Assembly: GCA_017529875.1 (NCBI GenBank)
Contig: JAFXNC010000006.1
Coordinates: 1-64,000, forward strand
Source of the DNA: Ruminococcus sp.
GTDB taxonomy: Bacteria; Bacillota; Clostridia; Oscillospirales; Ruminococcaceae
Direction of reading: 5' to 3'
DNA length: 64,000 nucleotides
The position numbers and the translations under genes were made by a program. Shown one piece after another: positions 16,334 to 25,657 of the stretch (positions are counted from its first letter, which is position 1; every line of letters starts with the position of its first letter). Under the pieces are notes generated by a model, which did no database searches, was not told where the DNA came from, and saw only the letters and a program-made list of their open reading frames with translations.

Positions 16334-16887
16334 AGATACACACCCTCTTTTTCAAGATGCTTTTTCAGCTTTTCTCTTGTTCTGTGAAGCCGTACCGAAA
16401 TGTTGTGACTGCTTGTGCCGAAAAGCTCCGCCAGCTCGTCAATGGGCTGGGAGAACCAGTAGCGTCTAACAAAGAGGATCCGATCCTCCTTTTTCAGCCC
16501 GCCGAGAAAGCTGTTTATCGCCTCTCCTGCCGCAGACGCATCGTATTCGCTCTCGGTATCCGTCCCGGACGGGATAAACGGTTCCAGCTCATCCAGTGCC
16601 TCGGTAAGATTGCTGCTGCGCTTGGCGGCGGTGTTATATCTGTGCTTTTTGAGGGCAAGGTTCCGGACTATCCTCAGCACATAGCTTAAGAGCTTTTCCG
16701 GGCGCTGAGGCGGTATGGTGTTCCATACTCCGAGGTATGCGTCGTTGACACATTCCTCCGCGTCCTGCCTGTCCGGGAGTATGTCCCCCGCCAGCTTCAT
16801 GCACAGCCCGCCGTACTTATCCGACAGTCCCGCTATGGCCTGCTCCGAGCGCTCAAAGAACAGTCCGATCAGCTTTTCGTCCTCCAC
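16330..16887 (-). CDS. ECF-type RNA polymerase sigma factor
   Basis: The 185-residue protein has region 2 in its first half (DAEECVNDAYLGVWNTIPP, then LSYVLRIVRNLALKK) and region 4 in its second half, with a helix-turn-helix (PIDELAELFGTSSHNISVRLHRTREKL in outline). It has no region 1 or 3, which defines the extracytoplasmic-function class. The start is GTG 16887, with GGGAGG 8 bases upstream. The gene overlaps the anti-sigma gene by 4 bases, so the two form a signalling unit. Its regulon is unknown; no matching promoter was identified in front of the gene itself. Confidence 0.93.
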   Translation of the reverse strand: MEDEKLIGLFFERSEQAIAGLSDKYGGLCMKLAGDILPDRQDAEECVNDAYLGVWNTIPPQRPEKLLSYVLRIVRNLALKKHRYNTAAKRSSNLTEALDELEPFIPSGTDTESEYDASAAGEAINSFLGGLKKEDRILFVRRYWFSQPIDELAELFGTSSHNISVRLHRTREKLKKHLEKEGVYL

Positions 16888-16952
16888 AGCTTTTACCTCC
16901 CTCCGGCTTCACTTATTAACTACCCTTGGGGTGTGTGATATCTCATAATAAT

Positions 16953-17552
16953 TTAAAAATTTCCGCCCTCCAGCAAAAACGCCGCCTCCATATCCGCGAT
17001 ATGCACCGCCAGCGCCAGGGGGAACATCCCCAGAGCCCTCCTGACTGTCTCCCTGTCCTCGCTGCCGGAAAAGCCCATATGCCAGCGTATGGCAAAGGCT
17101 TCCTCCCTTGTCAGCCGCATGAACTGGGAAATCAGATAAACGCTTTTCTCCCCGTGTCCGTAGGGGAGGGCGTCGTTGCAGATGTAGTACGGAACCTGCT
17201 CGGTCTGACCCCGCTCGTTGCGGACGTTTCTGAATGCCGCCTCATAGACGTTCACCTTGCAGATGTCGTGCAGCAGCCCCACCACAGCTATGCTCTCGTC
17301 GGAAACAGTCAGCCCGTAGGTGTCCCTGACCCGGTCTCTGTAACAGTAGGCTCTCAGACACTCATAAACGTTTATGGAGTGCTCGCACAGCCCGCCCTCA
17401 TAATTCCCGTGGGCATCCGCCGAGGCCGGTGCCACAAAGAAATCGCTGTTCTCCGACAGCAGATAGTTCAGCAGCCGGTCAGACCCCGGACGTGTGATAT
17501 AGTTTTTGTAGATAGTGATAAAGCTGTCCATGAGCTTTCTTGCGTCGGTCAT
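16953..17552 (-). CDS. HD-domain phosphohydrolase-like protein
   Basis: The 199-residue protein carries the metal-binding His/Asp residues of the HD superfamily in order: GGLCEHSINVYE (about 48-59), GLLHDICKVN (HD pair, about 95-104), GHGEKSVYLIS, IRWHMG and HIADMEA. HD proteins hydrolyse phosphate esters or phosphodiesters, often of nucleotides. No further domain is present, so the substrate is unknown. It is a monocistronic gene with a promoter at 17575-17603, divergent from the HAD-hydrolase gene. Confidence 0.85.
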   Translation of the reverse strand: MTDARKLMDSFITIYKNYITRPGSDRLLNYLLSENSDFFVAPASADAHGNYEGGLCEHSINVYECLRAYCYRDRVRDTYGLTVSDESIAVVGLLHDICKVNVYEAAFRNVRNERGQTEQVPYYICNDALPYGHGEKSVYLISQFMRLTREEAFAIRWHMGFSGSEDRETVRRALGMFPLALAVHIADMEAAFLLEGGNF

Positions 17553-17574
17553 ATGATACGCCCCCTTTCTGCAA

Positions 17575-17603
17575 ATTATAACATATTCCCGCAGTTAATT
17601 CAA
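17575..17603 (-). promoter_or_regulatory. Promoter of the HD-domain gene
   Basis: On the minus strand TTGAAT (17598-17603), a 17-base spacer and TATAAT (17575-17580), about 22 bp before the start codon. Confidence 0.7.
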
Positions 17604-17623
17604 CCCTGTATCATACCGCGCAC

Positions 17624-17652
17624 TTGATTTTTCACCCCGTCTGTGATATCAT
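17624..17652 (+). promoter_or_regulatory. Promoter of the HAD-hydrolase gene
   Basis: TTGATT (17624-17629), a 17-base spacer ending TGTGA, and TATCAT (17647-17652). The TGA before the -10 box makes an extended -10 element. Confidence 0.65.
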
Positions 17653-17680
17653 TATCCTATAAAATATAAAGGAGCAGACT

Positions 17681-18337
17681 ATGAGATACAAAGCAGTAGT
17701 TTTTGACTTTGACCTTACCCTTGCGGATTCGTCAAAGGCCATAATCGAGTGCTACAAGCACACCCTCACTAAGTTCGGCTATCCCGTCCCCGAGGACAGC
17801 GTCATATTCGGGACTATCGGCAAGACCCTTGCGGATTCTTTCGACATACTCACCGGTATCCCAAACAACCCGCAGCAGCAGGAGCTCCGCACAGAGTATG
17901 TGAAAAAAGCCGACACCTGCATGGCAGCAGGAACAGTCTTCTACCCCGACTCCATAGCCCTCTTGCAGATACTGCAAAACGCCGGGGTCAAGACCGCCAT
18001 AGTTTCCTCCAAGATGAAATACCGCATCGAGGAGACCTTCATGCTCCATACCGGCTGCGTACCTGTTGACGAGATAATCGGCCTCAGCGATATGCCAAGC
18101 CCCAAGCCCGCTCCCGACGGTATATATCAGGCTTCGATGCTGCTCAATGTCCCTCCCGCGGATATCCTATATGTGGGCGACAGCCTCATCGACGCCGAGA
18201 CTGCCCGCAACGCAGGGGTGGATTTTGCCGCCGTACTCACCGGTCCCAACTCCCGGGAGGACTTTGAAAAACTCCCCCATATCTGCATAGCTAACAGTCT
18301 TCTTGAGATATTCACTTCCATTAATAACAATGAGTAA
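17681..18337 (+). CDS. HAD-family phosphatase (phosphoglycolate phosphatase-like)
   Basis: The 218-residue protein has the four HAD motifs: FDFDLTLADS with the nucleophile Asp and the general acid Asp (about 9-17), IVSSK (motif II, about 107), KPAPDG with the Lys (about 145) and YVGDSLIDAETARNAG (about 167-181). A helical cap domain lies between residues 18 and 85, so it belongs to subfamily IA, which includes phosphoglycolate phosphatase, pyrophosphatase PpaX and sugar-phosphate phosphatases. The exact substrate cannot be told. AAGGAG lies about 7 bases before the ATG. Confidence 0.88.
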   Translation: MRYKAVVFDFDLTLADSSKAIIECYKHTLTKFGYPVPEDSVIFGTIGKTLADSFDILTGIPNNPQQQELRTEYVKKADTCMAAGTVFYPDSIALLQILQNAGVKTAIVSSKMKYRIEETFMLHTGCVPVDEIIGLSDMPSPKPAPDGIYQASMLLNVPPADILYVGDSLIDAETARNAGVDFAAVLTGPNSREDFEKLPHICIANSLLEIFTSINNNE

Positions 18338-18366
18338 AACATTACTGAAAAATGTATGAACAAACC

Positions 18367-18395
18367 TTGCTATCCGGGCAGGAAAATGCTATAAT
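18367..18395 (+). promoter_or_regulatory. Promoter of the yicC-remA-gmk-rpoZ-priA series
   Basis: TTGCTA (18367-18372), a 17-base spacer ending TGC, and TATAAT (18390-18395). The TGC makes an extended -10. It lies about 38 bp before yicC. Confidence 0.8.
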
Positions 18396-18432
18396 AATAA
18401 GATGAAAACAATGCGAAAGGATGCGCTTTCCA

Positions 18433-19311
18433 ATGATAAAAAGTATGACTGGCTTCGGCCGCGAAAGAAAGGTCATCGGCTCGAGAGAGATACTCGTCGA
18501 GATACGTTCGGTCAATCACCGCTATTACGAATTCACCGCCAAGACTCCCCGCGCCTACGGTTATCTGGATGAAAAGCTCAAGGCTTTCCTCCACGGCGCC
18601 ATCTCCCGGGGCAAGGTCGAGGTATCGGTGTTCATCTACAACCAGGAGGGCGTGGATGCCAACATCGAGATCAACAGGACCGTGGCCTCCGGCTATATCA
18701 ACGCCCTGCGTTCCGCGGCTGATGAGCTCATCCTGGAGGACGATCTGAAGCTCTCCAATGTCATCCGCCTTCCCGATGTTTTCAACGTCGTCAAGGTCAT
18801 CGACGACGAGGAGGAGATCTGGCAGCAGGTCAGCGAGGTGGCAGGGGAGGCCTTGAAACATTTCGTGGATATGCGTATCACCGAGGGCGCCAAGATGTAC
18901 GACGACATTACCTCCCGCCTTGACATGATCGAGGAGACTGTTGGCAAAATCGAAAAGCTCAGCCCCGCCTCCGTAGAGGCATACAGACAGCGCCTTTATG
19001 ACAAGATCGCCGAGGTGGTGGCCGACAGGAACATCGACGAGAGCCGCATCCTCACCGAGGCCGCTATCTTCGCCGACAAGATCGCTGTTGACGAGGAAAC
19101 TGTAAGACTGCGCAGCCATATCGCACAGTTCCGCGAGCTGCTCGAAAGCGCCGAGCCTGTGGGCAGGAAGATCGACTTCCTGATCCAGGAGATGAACCGT
19201 GAGGTGAACACCACCGGCTCAAAGGCTCAGGAGCTGGAGATCACCCGCATGGTGGTTGATATGAAAGCCGAGATCGAGAAGATCAGAGAGCAGATCCAGA
19301 ATATCGAATAA
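18433..19311 (+). CDS. yicC: YicC-family endoribonuclease
   Basis: The 292-residue protein starts with the invariant MIKSMTGFGR and contains EIRSVNHRYYEFT (about 21-33), with the C-terminal DUF1732-type helix ending EMNREVNTTGSKAQ and EIEKIREQIQNIE. YicC proteins have been shown to be endoribonucleases that act on small RNAs or mRNAs. A longer frame opens at ATG 18421, but every family member begins at the MIKSMTGFG Met, and AAAGGA would overlap the upstream ATG. It is the first gene of a tightly packed series with remA, gmk and rpoZ, as in other Bacillota. Confidence 0.93.
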   Translation: MIKSMTGFGRERKVIGSREILVEIRSVNHRYYEFTAKTPRAYGYLDEKLKAFLHGAISRGKVEVSVFIYNQEGVDANIEINRTVASGYINALRSAADELILEDDLKLSNVIRLPDVFNVVKVIDDEEEIWQQVSEVAGEALKHFVDMRITEGAKMYDDITSRLDMIEETVGKIEKLSPASVEAYRQRLYDKIAEVVADRNIDESRILTEAAIFADKIAVDEETVRLRSHIAQFRELLESAEPVGRKIDFLIQEMNREVNTTGSKAQELEITRMVVDMKAEIEKIREQIQNIE

Positions 19312-19326
19312 GGGCAGGGTGATCTG

Positions 19327-19584
19327 ATGCAGCTGATAAATGTGGGATTTGGCAACATGGTCTCCGCAGGCAGACTGATAGCCCTGGTAACTCCCGAGTC
19401 GGCCCCGGTGAAAAGGCTTATACAGGAAGCCCGGGACAAGGGCACACTGATCGACGCCACCTGCGGGCGACGCACAAGAACAGTGCTTGTTATGGACAGC
19501 GACCATGTGGTGCTGTCCGCAGTAGCTCCCGAGACTGTGGGAGCAAGATTTGACAATGATCCGGAGGTGAGCAGCGATGAATGA
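19327..19584 (+). CDS. remA: RemA family DNA-binding regulator (DUF370)
   Basis: The 85-residue protein matches RemA along its length: [48 protein letters not shown]. In Bacillus subtilis RemA forms rings that bind DNA and activates matrix and osmoprotection genes. Its position between yicC and gmk is the conserved family location. It overlaps gmk by 8 bp, so translation is probably coupled. Confidence 0.95.
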   Translation: MQLINVGFGNMVSAGRLIALVTPESAPVKRLIQEARDKGTLIDATCGRRTRTVLVMDSDHVVLSAVAPETVGARFDNDPEVSSDE

Positions 19585-20212
19585 ACCCAGACTTTTGGTC
19601 ATATCCGCCCCGTCGGGCTGCGGCAAGGGTACAGTGCTTGGTGCCGTGTTCAAGGACATAGACGTGTTCTATTCCGTCTCCTGCACTACAAGACCCCCGC
19701 GCCCGGGCGAGATAAACGGTACGCATTATCATTTCCTCGCCATAGAGGACTTTGACAGAATGGTGGAGGAAGACGGTTTCTTAGAGCACGCAGGCTTCGT
19801 TGACAAGCAGTACGGCACACCCGCCGCACCGGTGCTTGAAAACTTTGCCGCCGGCAAGGACGTCATCCTCGAGATCGAGACCAACGGCGCATTCCAGGTC
19901 AGGGAAAAACGCCCCGATGCCGCTTTGATATTCATTCTTCCTCCCTCGGTAGCCGAGCTCAGGAGAAGGCTTTACAAGCGCGGCACCGAGACCCCCGAGG
20001 AAATAGAAAAGCGCGTATCCCGCGCCGCCGACGAGATCGCCAAGTCCTATGATTACGATTATGTCTTCATGAACGACGACCTCGACGACGCTATCAGGGA
20101 TTTCAAGACTATATACAACGCGGTAAAGAACGGCGACGATTCCGCCGACCGGTTCAGAACATACAAAGAAGAAACAATAAATATGATAAATGAGGTGCTT
20201 AAAAATGCTTAG
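19577..20212 (+). CDS. gmk: Guanylate kinase
   Basis: The 211-residue protein transfers phosphate from ATP to GMP. It shows the P-loop [10 protein letters not shown] (about 10-19), the GMP-binding stretch [13 protein letters not shown] with NGTHYHFL (about 35-56), [12 protein letters not shown], and the lid region [18 protein letters not shown]. The usual P-loop GSGKST is GCGKGT here, a substitution seen in some Clostridia. It overlaps remA upstream and rpoZ downstream by 8 bp each. Confidence 0.96.
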   Translation: MNEPRLLVISAPSGCGKGTVLGAVFKDIDVFYSVSCTTRPPRPGEINGTHYHFLAIEDFDRMVEEDGFLEHAGFVDKQYGTPAAPVLENFAAGKDVILEIETNGAFQVREKRPDAALIFILPPSVAELRRRLYKRGTETPEEIEKRVSRAADEIAKSYDYDYVFMNDDLDDAIRDFKTIYNAVKNGDDSADRFRTYKEETINMINEVLKNA

Positions 20213-20426
20213 ACCGGCAGTAGTACAGATTTTGAAGAACAACGAGAGTTATTATTCCCTGGTTCTTGCAGTGGCTAAGAGAGCAAGACAGATCACCGAT
20301 GCCGCTCAGGAAAACAAGGATAAGGACAAGGAGAAGTATCTCCAGGTAGAGAAGCCTGTTAAAATGGCTGTTGACGAGCTGGCTTCGGGTGAATACAGGA
20401 TAATCGAGGACCCCTCTTTAAGATAA
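20205..20426 (+). CDS. rpoZ: RNA polymerase omega subunit
   Basis: The 73-residue protein starts MLRPAVVQ and contains YYSLVLAVAKRARQIT, the omega helix that clamps the beta' subunit, and KPVKMAVDELASGEYRI at the C-terminus. The start at 20205 lies 7 bases after GAGG inside the gmk end; an in-frame ATG 15 bases upstream precedes that ribosome site and was discarded. The gmk-rpoZ-priA order is typical of Bacillota. Confidence 0.93.
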   Translation: MLRPAVVQILKNNESYYSLVLAVAKRARQITDAAQENKDKDKEKYLQVEKPVKMAVDELASGEYRIIEDPSLR

Positions 20427-20441
20427 CCGGGAGGAAATGAC

Positions 20442-22913
20442 GTGCAGCAGAAATTGACCGTTGCAGCCGTGGCTGTGTCGGGAACAAATTACAGCTTTGA
20501 TCTTGAATACAGCTATGCGGTGCCGGATGAACTGGTTTCGCTGCTGCGTCCGGGTATGCGGGTCGTTGTGCCCTTCGGGAGAAGCAACCGCCATACCATC
20601 GGTCTTATCCTGAGTATCCGTCAGCAGGAGCCCGGCGAGGCAAGGCTCAAAAAGCTTATCAGCCCCGCCGACGAAAAGCCTCTTGTCAGCGAGGAGATGC
20701 TGGGCGTCATCCGCTGGCTCAAGGAGCATACCTTCTGCGCATTTTTCGATGCATACCGCTGTGTGGTGCCTCCGGGGTTCGGGTATAAGTTCTCGGTGCA
20801 TTACACCGCCGCCAATGTTCCTCTGGAGCCCGACGCCCTCACCAAACAGGAGCTGGAGATACTCAGCTTCATCAAGAACGCCAAAACTCAGCGTGAGATA
20901 GATGACCAGCTGGACTTCTCCAAGCGCCCCGCACTGCGTAAAGTGGTGGATTCCCTTATCGACAAGGGCTACGTCGAGATAAGCGACTCCATCAAGCGCC
21001 GTGTAGGCGACGAGAGCGTGAAAATGGTCAGGCTCAGCAGCTCCTATACGGAAGGCGACGAGGAGAGAGGCCGCAAGCTCACCCCCAAGCAGCGCAAGGT
21101 TACTGAGCTGCTCAAAGAGTTCGGCTGCGCCGGTGTCAAGGAGATAGTCTACATGACCGGCTGCACCACGGCGCTCATAACGAGAATGAGCAAGCTGGGC
21201 ATCGTCGAGGAGTACCGCTGTGAGATCCTCCGGGACGCTATCGGCAAGCTTGACGAGCAGAAGTCCCCTGAGAGCATCATGCTCAACGAGGAACAGCAGC
21301 GGGCTTACGAGGGCATCATGTCGCTCATAGACGCGGGAAAACCTGCCGGAGCCCTGCTCTACGGCGTTACCGGCAGCGGCAAGACTGCGGTGTTCTTCCG
21401 GCTGATAGACAGCGTCCTCAAACGCGGCAAGACCGCGCTGATGCTGGTGCCGGAGATATCCCTGACCCCTCAGATGCTCAAAAAGTTCAAGACCTATTTC
21501 GGCAGCACCGTGGCGGTGATACATTCCTCTCTCTCCCTCGGGCAGCGCAGCGATGAGTTCAAGCGCATCAGCTCCGGCGAGGCGAGAATAGTCATCGGCA
21601 CCCGCAGCGCAGTGTTTGCACCCCTCGACAACATAGGCATCATTATCATGGACGAGGAAGGGGAACATACCTACAAATCCGAAAGCTCCCCGCGTTTCCA
21701 CGCCCGGGATGTGGCGATAAACCGCTGCGGATATCATAAGTCCGTGCTGCTCATGGCATCGGCCACCCCCTCACTTGAGACCTATTACGATGCCAAGGTA
21801 AGAAAAAGATTCCACCTCTTTGAGATGCGTAAGCGTTTCGCCGACGCGGCTCTGCCGGAGGTCGAGATCATAGATATGGCTTACGAAGGCGGGAAGCTGT
21901 TCAGCGATAAGCTGCTGACCAAGCTCCGGGAGACCCTCGCCAACAAGGAGCAGGCGATACTGTTCCTCAACCGGAGAGGTTATACCACATATGTCTCCTG
22001 CCTCGACTGCCGCAAGCCGGTCAGCTGCCCCAACTGCGAGCTGCCGCTGACCTACCACAAGAAAAACAACAAGCTCATGTGCCACTACTGCGGCTTCACC
22101 ATGGACAATGTGACCCAGTGTCCCTCCTGCGGCTCCGACCACCTGTTCACCAGCGGCACCGGTACCCAGAGAGTGGAGGACGAGCTTTCAAAAGAGTTCC
22201 CGGAGGCGCGTATACTGCGCATGGATGCCGATACCACTTTCTCGCGGTATTCCTACGAGGAAAGCTTCAAGGCCTTCGAGCAGGGCGATTATGACATAAT
22301 GCTGGGCACTCAGATGATTGCCAAGGGGCTCAACTTCCCCAACGTCACCCTTGTGGGAGTGATTTCCCTCGACAAGGCGCTGTTCACAGGAGATTTCAGG
22401 AGCTACGAGCGCACATTCTCCTTGCTGACCCAGGTGGCAGGCAGAAGCGGCAGAGGCGACAAGCCCGGCACCGCATATTTGCAGACCTTCGTGCCGGATC
22501 ATTTCGTGCTGAACCTTGCCGCCCAACAGGATTACGACGAGTTCTTCGAGGAGGAGATCGCCCTAAGAAAGCAGCTGATCTACCCGCCATTCTGCGATAT
22601 CTGCGTGGTGGCGTTCTCGGCAGCCCTCGAAAGCAAGGCGATCGAGGCTTCAAACTGGTTCGTTAGGGAGCTGGCAGTCCGGGCAGATAAGCTCAGACAG
22701 ACCGGAGTTAAGCTCCCCATGAGAGCTCTTGGCCCCGCACCCTGCACCCTCGGCAGGATAAACAACAGATTCAGATACCGGCTCATCCTCAAATGCCGCA
22801 GCAACGCAGATCTGAGAGGACTGATAAGCGGTATGCTGACAGACTGCTACAAGCATCCGGAGTTCCGGGAAGTAAGCATTTACGCCGACATAAACGGCGA
22901 TATAGGATTATAA
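20442..22913 (+). CDS. priA: Primosomal protein N' (replication restart helicase PriA)
   Basis: The 823-residue helicase reloads the replisome at stalled forks. The N-terminal DNA-binding domain (about 1-110) precedes the helicase core with GVTGSGKTAVF (Walker A, about 305), IIMDEEGEH (DEEH-type Walker B), and ATPSLET. The zinc-binding region has CLDCRKPVSCPNC and CHYCGF...CPSCGS (about 520-570). The helicase motifs DADTT, GTQMIAKGLNFPNV and QVAGRSGRG follow. The start is GTG 20442 with GGGAGG 6-7 bases before it. The gene follows rpoZ by 15 bp. Confidence 0.97.
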   Translation: MQQKLTVAAVAVSGTNYSFDLEYSYAVPDELVSLLRPGMRVVVPFGRSNRHTIGLILSIRQQEPGEARLKKLISPADEKPLVSEEMLGVIRWLKEHTFCAFFDAYRCVVPPGFGYKFSVHYTAANVPLEPDALTKQELEILSFIKNAKTQREIDDQLDFSKRPALRKVVDSLIDKGYVEISDSIKRRVGDESVKMVRLSSSYTEGDEERGRKLTPKQRKVTELLKEFGCAGVKEIVYMTGCTTALITRMSKLGIVEEYRCEILRDAIGKLDEQKSPESIMLNEEQQRAYEGIMSLIDAGKPAGALLYGVTGSGKTAVFFRLIDSVLKRGKTALMLVPEISLTPQMLKKFKTYFGSTVAVIHSSLSLGQRSDEFKRISSGEARIVIGTRSAVFAPLDNIGIIIMDEEGEHTYKSESSPRFHARDVAINRCGYHKSVLLMASATPSLETYYDAKVRKRFHLFEMRKRFADAALPEVEIIDMAYEGGKLFSDKLLTKLRETLANKEQAILFLNRRGYTTYVSCLDCRKPVSCPNCELPLTYHKKNNKLMCHYCGFTMDNVTQCPSCGSDHLFTSGTGTQRVEDELSKEFPEARILRMDADTTFSRYSYEESFKAFEQGDYDIMLGTQMIAKGLNFPNVTLVGVISLDKALFTGDFRSYERTFSLLTQVAGRSGRGDKPGTAYLQTFVPDHFVLNLAAQQDYDEFFEEEIALRKQLIYPPFCDICVVAFSAALESKAIEASNWFVRELAVRADKLRQTGVKLPMRALGPAPCTLGRINNRFRYRLILKCRSNADLRGLISGMLTDCYKHPEFREVSIYADINGDIGL

Positions 22914-22926
22914 GATCGGAGTAATT

Positions 22927-23403
22927 ATGGCTATCAGAAACATTTTGAACAAGAAAGACGAAACACTTCACAAGGTCTGCAAGCCGGTCATCAAGTTCGA
23001 TGCACGGCTGCATACCCTCCTCGACGACATGGCTGAGACCCTTGCCAAGGCCAACGGCGTAGGACTTGCTGCGCCCCAGGTGGGCATACTCAGAAGACTG
23101 GTCATCATCGACACCTACGACGGCACCGGCGTACATGAGCTCGTCAATCCGGAGATACTCTGGAAGTCCGACGAGACTCAGCGCGTGCAGGAGGGCTGTC
23201 TCTCCTGTCCCGGCGAGTGGGGGTATACCGTCCGTCCCAAGAAGGTGAGATTCCGCGCTCAGGACAGAAACGGCACCTGGTACGAGCAGGAGGCCGAGGA
23301 TCTTTTCGCTCAGGCGGTCTGCCACGAGCTGGATCACCTTGACGGCGTGCTTTTCTTAGAGAAGGTAGTTGAGTTCATCGACCCCAAGGACATGGAGGAA
23401 TAG
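22927..23403 (+). CDS. def: Peptide deformylase
   Basis: The 158-residue metalloenzyme removes the formyl group from nascent proteins. All three motifs are present: GVGLAAPQVG (about 42-51), EGCLSCPGEW with the metal-binding Cys (about 94-103), and QAVCHELDHLDG with the HExxH-type metal site (about 134-145). It sits 13 bp before fmt, which installs the formyl group on initiator tRNA, the standard functional pair. Confidence 0.97.
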   Translation: MAIRNILNKKDETLHKVCKPVIKFDARLHTLLDDMAETLAKANGVGLAAPQVGILRRLVIIDTYDGTGVHELVNPEILWKSDETQRVQEGCLSCPGEWGYTVRPKKVRFRAQDRNGTWYEQEAEDLFAQAVCHELDHLDGVLFLEKVVEFIDPKDMEE

Positions 23404-23415
23404 AGGAGCGTCTGC

Positions 23416-24348
23416 ATGAATATAATCTTTATGGGAACACCTGATTTCGCGGTGGAAACGCTGAAAAGGGTATATGAGCGCCACAACGTGCTGGCGGTCT
23501 TCACTCAGACAGACAAGCCCAAGGGCAGAGGCATGAAGCTCACCCCGCCCCCTGTAAAAGTGCTTGCCACCGAGCACGGCACTCCCGTGTATCAGCCCAA
23601 GAGCCTTAAAAAGGACGGCGAGGAGTACATCAAGATCATAGAAGACCTGGCTCCGGACTGCATCGTGGTGGCGGCCTACGGCAAGATACTGCCCAAGGCT
23701 GTGCTTGATATCCCGAAGTACGGCTGTGTCAACGTTCACGGCTCGCTGCTCCCCAAGTACCGCGGAGCCGCCCCTATCCAGTGGGCTGTGCTCAACGGCG
23801 AGAAGGAGACCGGTATCACCACCATGCTCATGGGTGAAGGCCTCGACACCGGCGATATCTTAGAGCAGGCCAGGACAGAGATCGGCATCAACGAGACTGC
23901 AGCGGAGCTCTTTGACAGGCTGGCAGTCATGGGCGGCGAACTGCTTGTTCACACCCTTGACGAGCTTGAAAAGGGCAGCATCACCCCGATAAAACAGGAT
24001 GACATATCCATCGAGCCAAGCTATTCGCCCATGCTGGATAAGTCCATGTGTCCCATTGATTTCAGCAAGACAGTATTCGAGGTGCAGAAACACATCTGCG
24101 GCCTCTCCGACTGGCCTTGTGCATATACATCTGTAAACGGCAAGCGCCTCAAAGTCTATCACTCCGAGATAGCGGCTCAGAAGACCTTTGCCGCACCCGG
24201 AACGGTAGTGGATACCGATAATTTCGGCGTTGCCTGCGCTGACGGCGTTATCCGGTTCACCGAGGTTCAGACTGAGGGCGGCAAGCGCATGAAGGTCAGC
24301 GACTATCTCAGAGGCAACCCCCTCACCGGCAAGGAAGTGCTGGGCTGA
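23416..24348 (+). CDS. fmt: Methionyl-tRNA formyltransferase
   Basis: The 310-residue enzyme transfers a formyl group from 10-formyl-THF to Met-tRNA(fMet). It opens with IIFMGTPDFAV and has NVHGSLLPKYRGAAPIQW (the catalytic Asn-His region, about 109-126) and TGITTMLMGEGLDTGD. The C-terminal domain (about 205-310) binds tRNA. The stop TGA shares its last base with the ATG of rsmB. Confidence 0.97.
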   Translation: MNIIFMGTPDFAVETLKRVYERHNVLAVFTQTDKPKGRGMKLTPPPVKVLATEHGTPVYQPKSLKKDGEEYIKIIEDLAPDCIVVAAYGKILPKAVLDIPKYGCVNVHGSLLPKYRGAAPIQWAVLNGEKETGITTMLMGEGLDTGDILEQARTEIGINETAAELFDRLAVMGGELLVHTLDELEKGSITPIKQDDISIEPSYSPMLDKSMCPIDFSKTVFEVQKHICGLSDWPCAYTSVNGKRLKVYHSEIAAQKTFAAPGTVVDTDNFGVACADGVIRFTEVQTEGGKRMKVSDYLRGNPLTGKEVLG

Positions 24349-25652
24349 TGGCGGGCGCAAGGAGCCTTGCCGTGAAGCTGCTCAACAAAATGGAGAGCAG
24401 CGCGGCCTATTCCAATCTGCTGCTTGACGAGGCGCTGTCCCGCTCACAGCTGCCGGCGCAGGACAAGAAATTTGTCTCGGCGCTGTTTTACGGCACCCTC
24501 GAGCGAGCCTACATCCTCGACGAGATAATCAAAGCCAACCTCACCAACCCCGGCGCTAAGCTTTCCATTGAGGTCAGGAACATCCTGAGGACAGGCATCT
24601 ATCAGCTGCTGTACATGGATTCAGTCCCGGACAATGCCGCGGTGGACGAGAGCGTAAAGCTTGCCAAGCGCTGCAAGAATCCCGCCCTTGCGGGGTTTGT
24701 CAACGGCCTGCTCAGGAGCTTTATCCGCTCCGGCAAGCAGCTGCCAAAGTGCAAAGACAAGGAGCAGCAGCTTGCGCTGGACTACTCCTGTCCGGTGTGG
24801 CTGGTGCGCAAATGGCGCCGCGAGTACGGCGACAAGACCGCCGAGGCCATTCTTTCGGCCTCCCTCGGGCAGCCCCCCACTACGGTTAGAGCCAACACCC
24901 TGAAAATGCCCGCCGACCAGATCGCGGAAGTCCTCCGCAGCGACGGCTTTAAGTGCGAGCCATCCCCCCGTACCGCTGATTGCTTTCGCATCGCGGGTGC
25001 CGGGATAGAACAGAGCAGAGCCTATTCCGACGGCCTGATACACGTTCAGGACATAAGCTGTATGCTGTGCTGCAAGGCACTCGGAGCCCGCCCCGGCGAG
25101 ACGGTGCTGGATATCTGCTCCGCCCCCGGAGGTAAGGCTTTCACCGTCGCCGAGCTTATGCAGGACAAAGGCCGCCTGCTGGCCTTCGATCTTCACGAGA
25201 ACCGTGTCCGGCTCATCCGCAGCGGTGCACAGCGCCTGGGTCTCAGCATTATCGAGGCTCAGACCAACGACGGCAAGGTCTTCAATAACGCCCTCCCTCA
25301 GGCTGACAGAGTGCTGTGCGACGTACCCTGCTCCGGCCTCGGAGTGATTCGCCGCAAGCCCGAGATCAAGTACAAGGATCCCGCCGAATTTGAGCGTCTG
25401 CCGCAGGTGCAGTATGAGATACTTTCTACCTCGTCGGGGTATGTTAAGCCCGGCGGCACGCTGGTCTATTCCACCTGTACCCTGTCAAGGGCGGAGAATG
25501 ACGAGGTAACGGAGCGTTTCCTCAAAGAGCATCTCGATTTTGAAGCCGGCTCTCTGCCGGACAAACTTGGCTCAGGGCGGGACATTACGGTAACACCGGA
25601 TATGTTCGGCTCCGACGGGTTCTATATAGCAATATTTGTCAGAAGGAAGTGA
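24348..25652 (+). CDS. rsmB: 16S rRNA m5C967 methyltransferase RsmB
   Basis: The 434-residue protein has an N-terminal NusB-like RNA-binding domain (about 1-130) and a C-terminal SAM-dependent methyltransferase. Motif I is ICSAPGGKAF (about 258-267), the catalytic Cys is in CDVPCSGLGVIRRKPE (about 323-338), and STCTLSRAENDEV carries the second conserved Cys. Its start overlaps the fmt stop by one base, so it is translationally coupled. Confidence 0.95.
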   Translation: MAGARSLAVKLLNKMESSAAYSNLLLDEALSRSQLPAQDKKFVSALFYGTLERAYILDEIIKANLTNPGAKLSIEVRNILRTGIYQLLYMDSVPDNAAVDESVKLAKRCKNPALAGFVNGLLRSFIRSGKQLPKCKDKEQQLALDYSCPVWLVRKWRREYGDKTAEAILSASLGQPPTTVRANTLKMPADQIAEVLRSDGFKCEPSPRTADCFRIAGAGIEQSRAYSDGLIHVQDISCMLCCKALGARPGETVLDICSAPGGKAFTVAELMQDKGRLLAFDLHENRVRLIRSGAQRLGLSIIEAQTNDGKVFNNALPQADRVLCDVPCSGLGVIRRKPEIKYKDPAEFERLPQVQYEILSTSSGYVKPGGTLVYSTCTLSRAENDEVTERFLKEHLDFEAGSLPDKLGSGRDITVTPDMFGSDGFYIAIFVRRK

Positions 25653-25657
25653 GACCT

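Noticed and set aside
20418-21737. 439-codon open frame on the minus strand
   Set aside because: Antisense to priA, without ribosome site or domain motifs.
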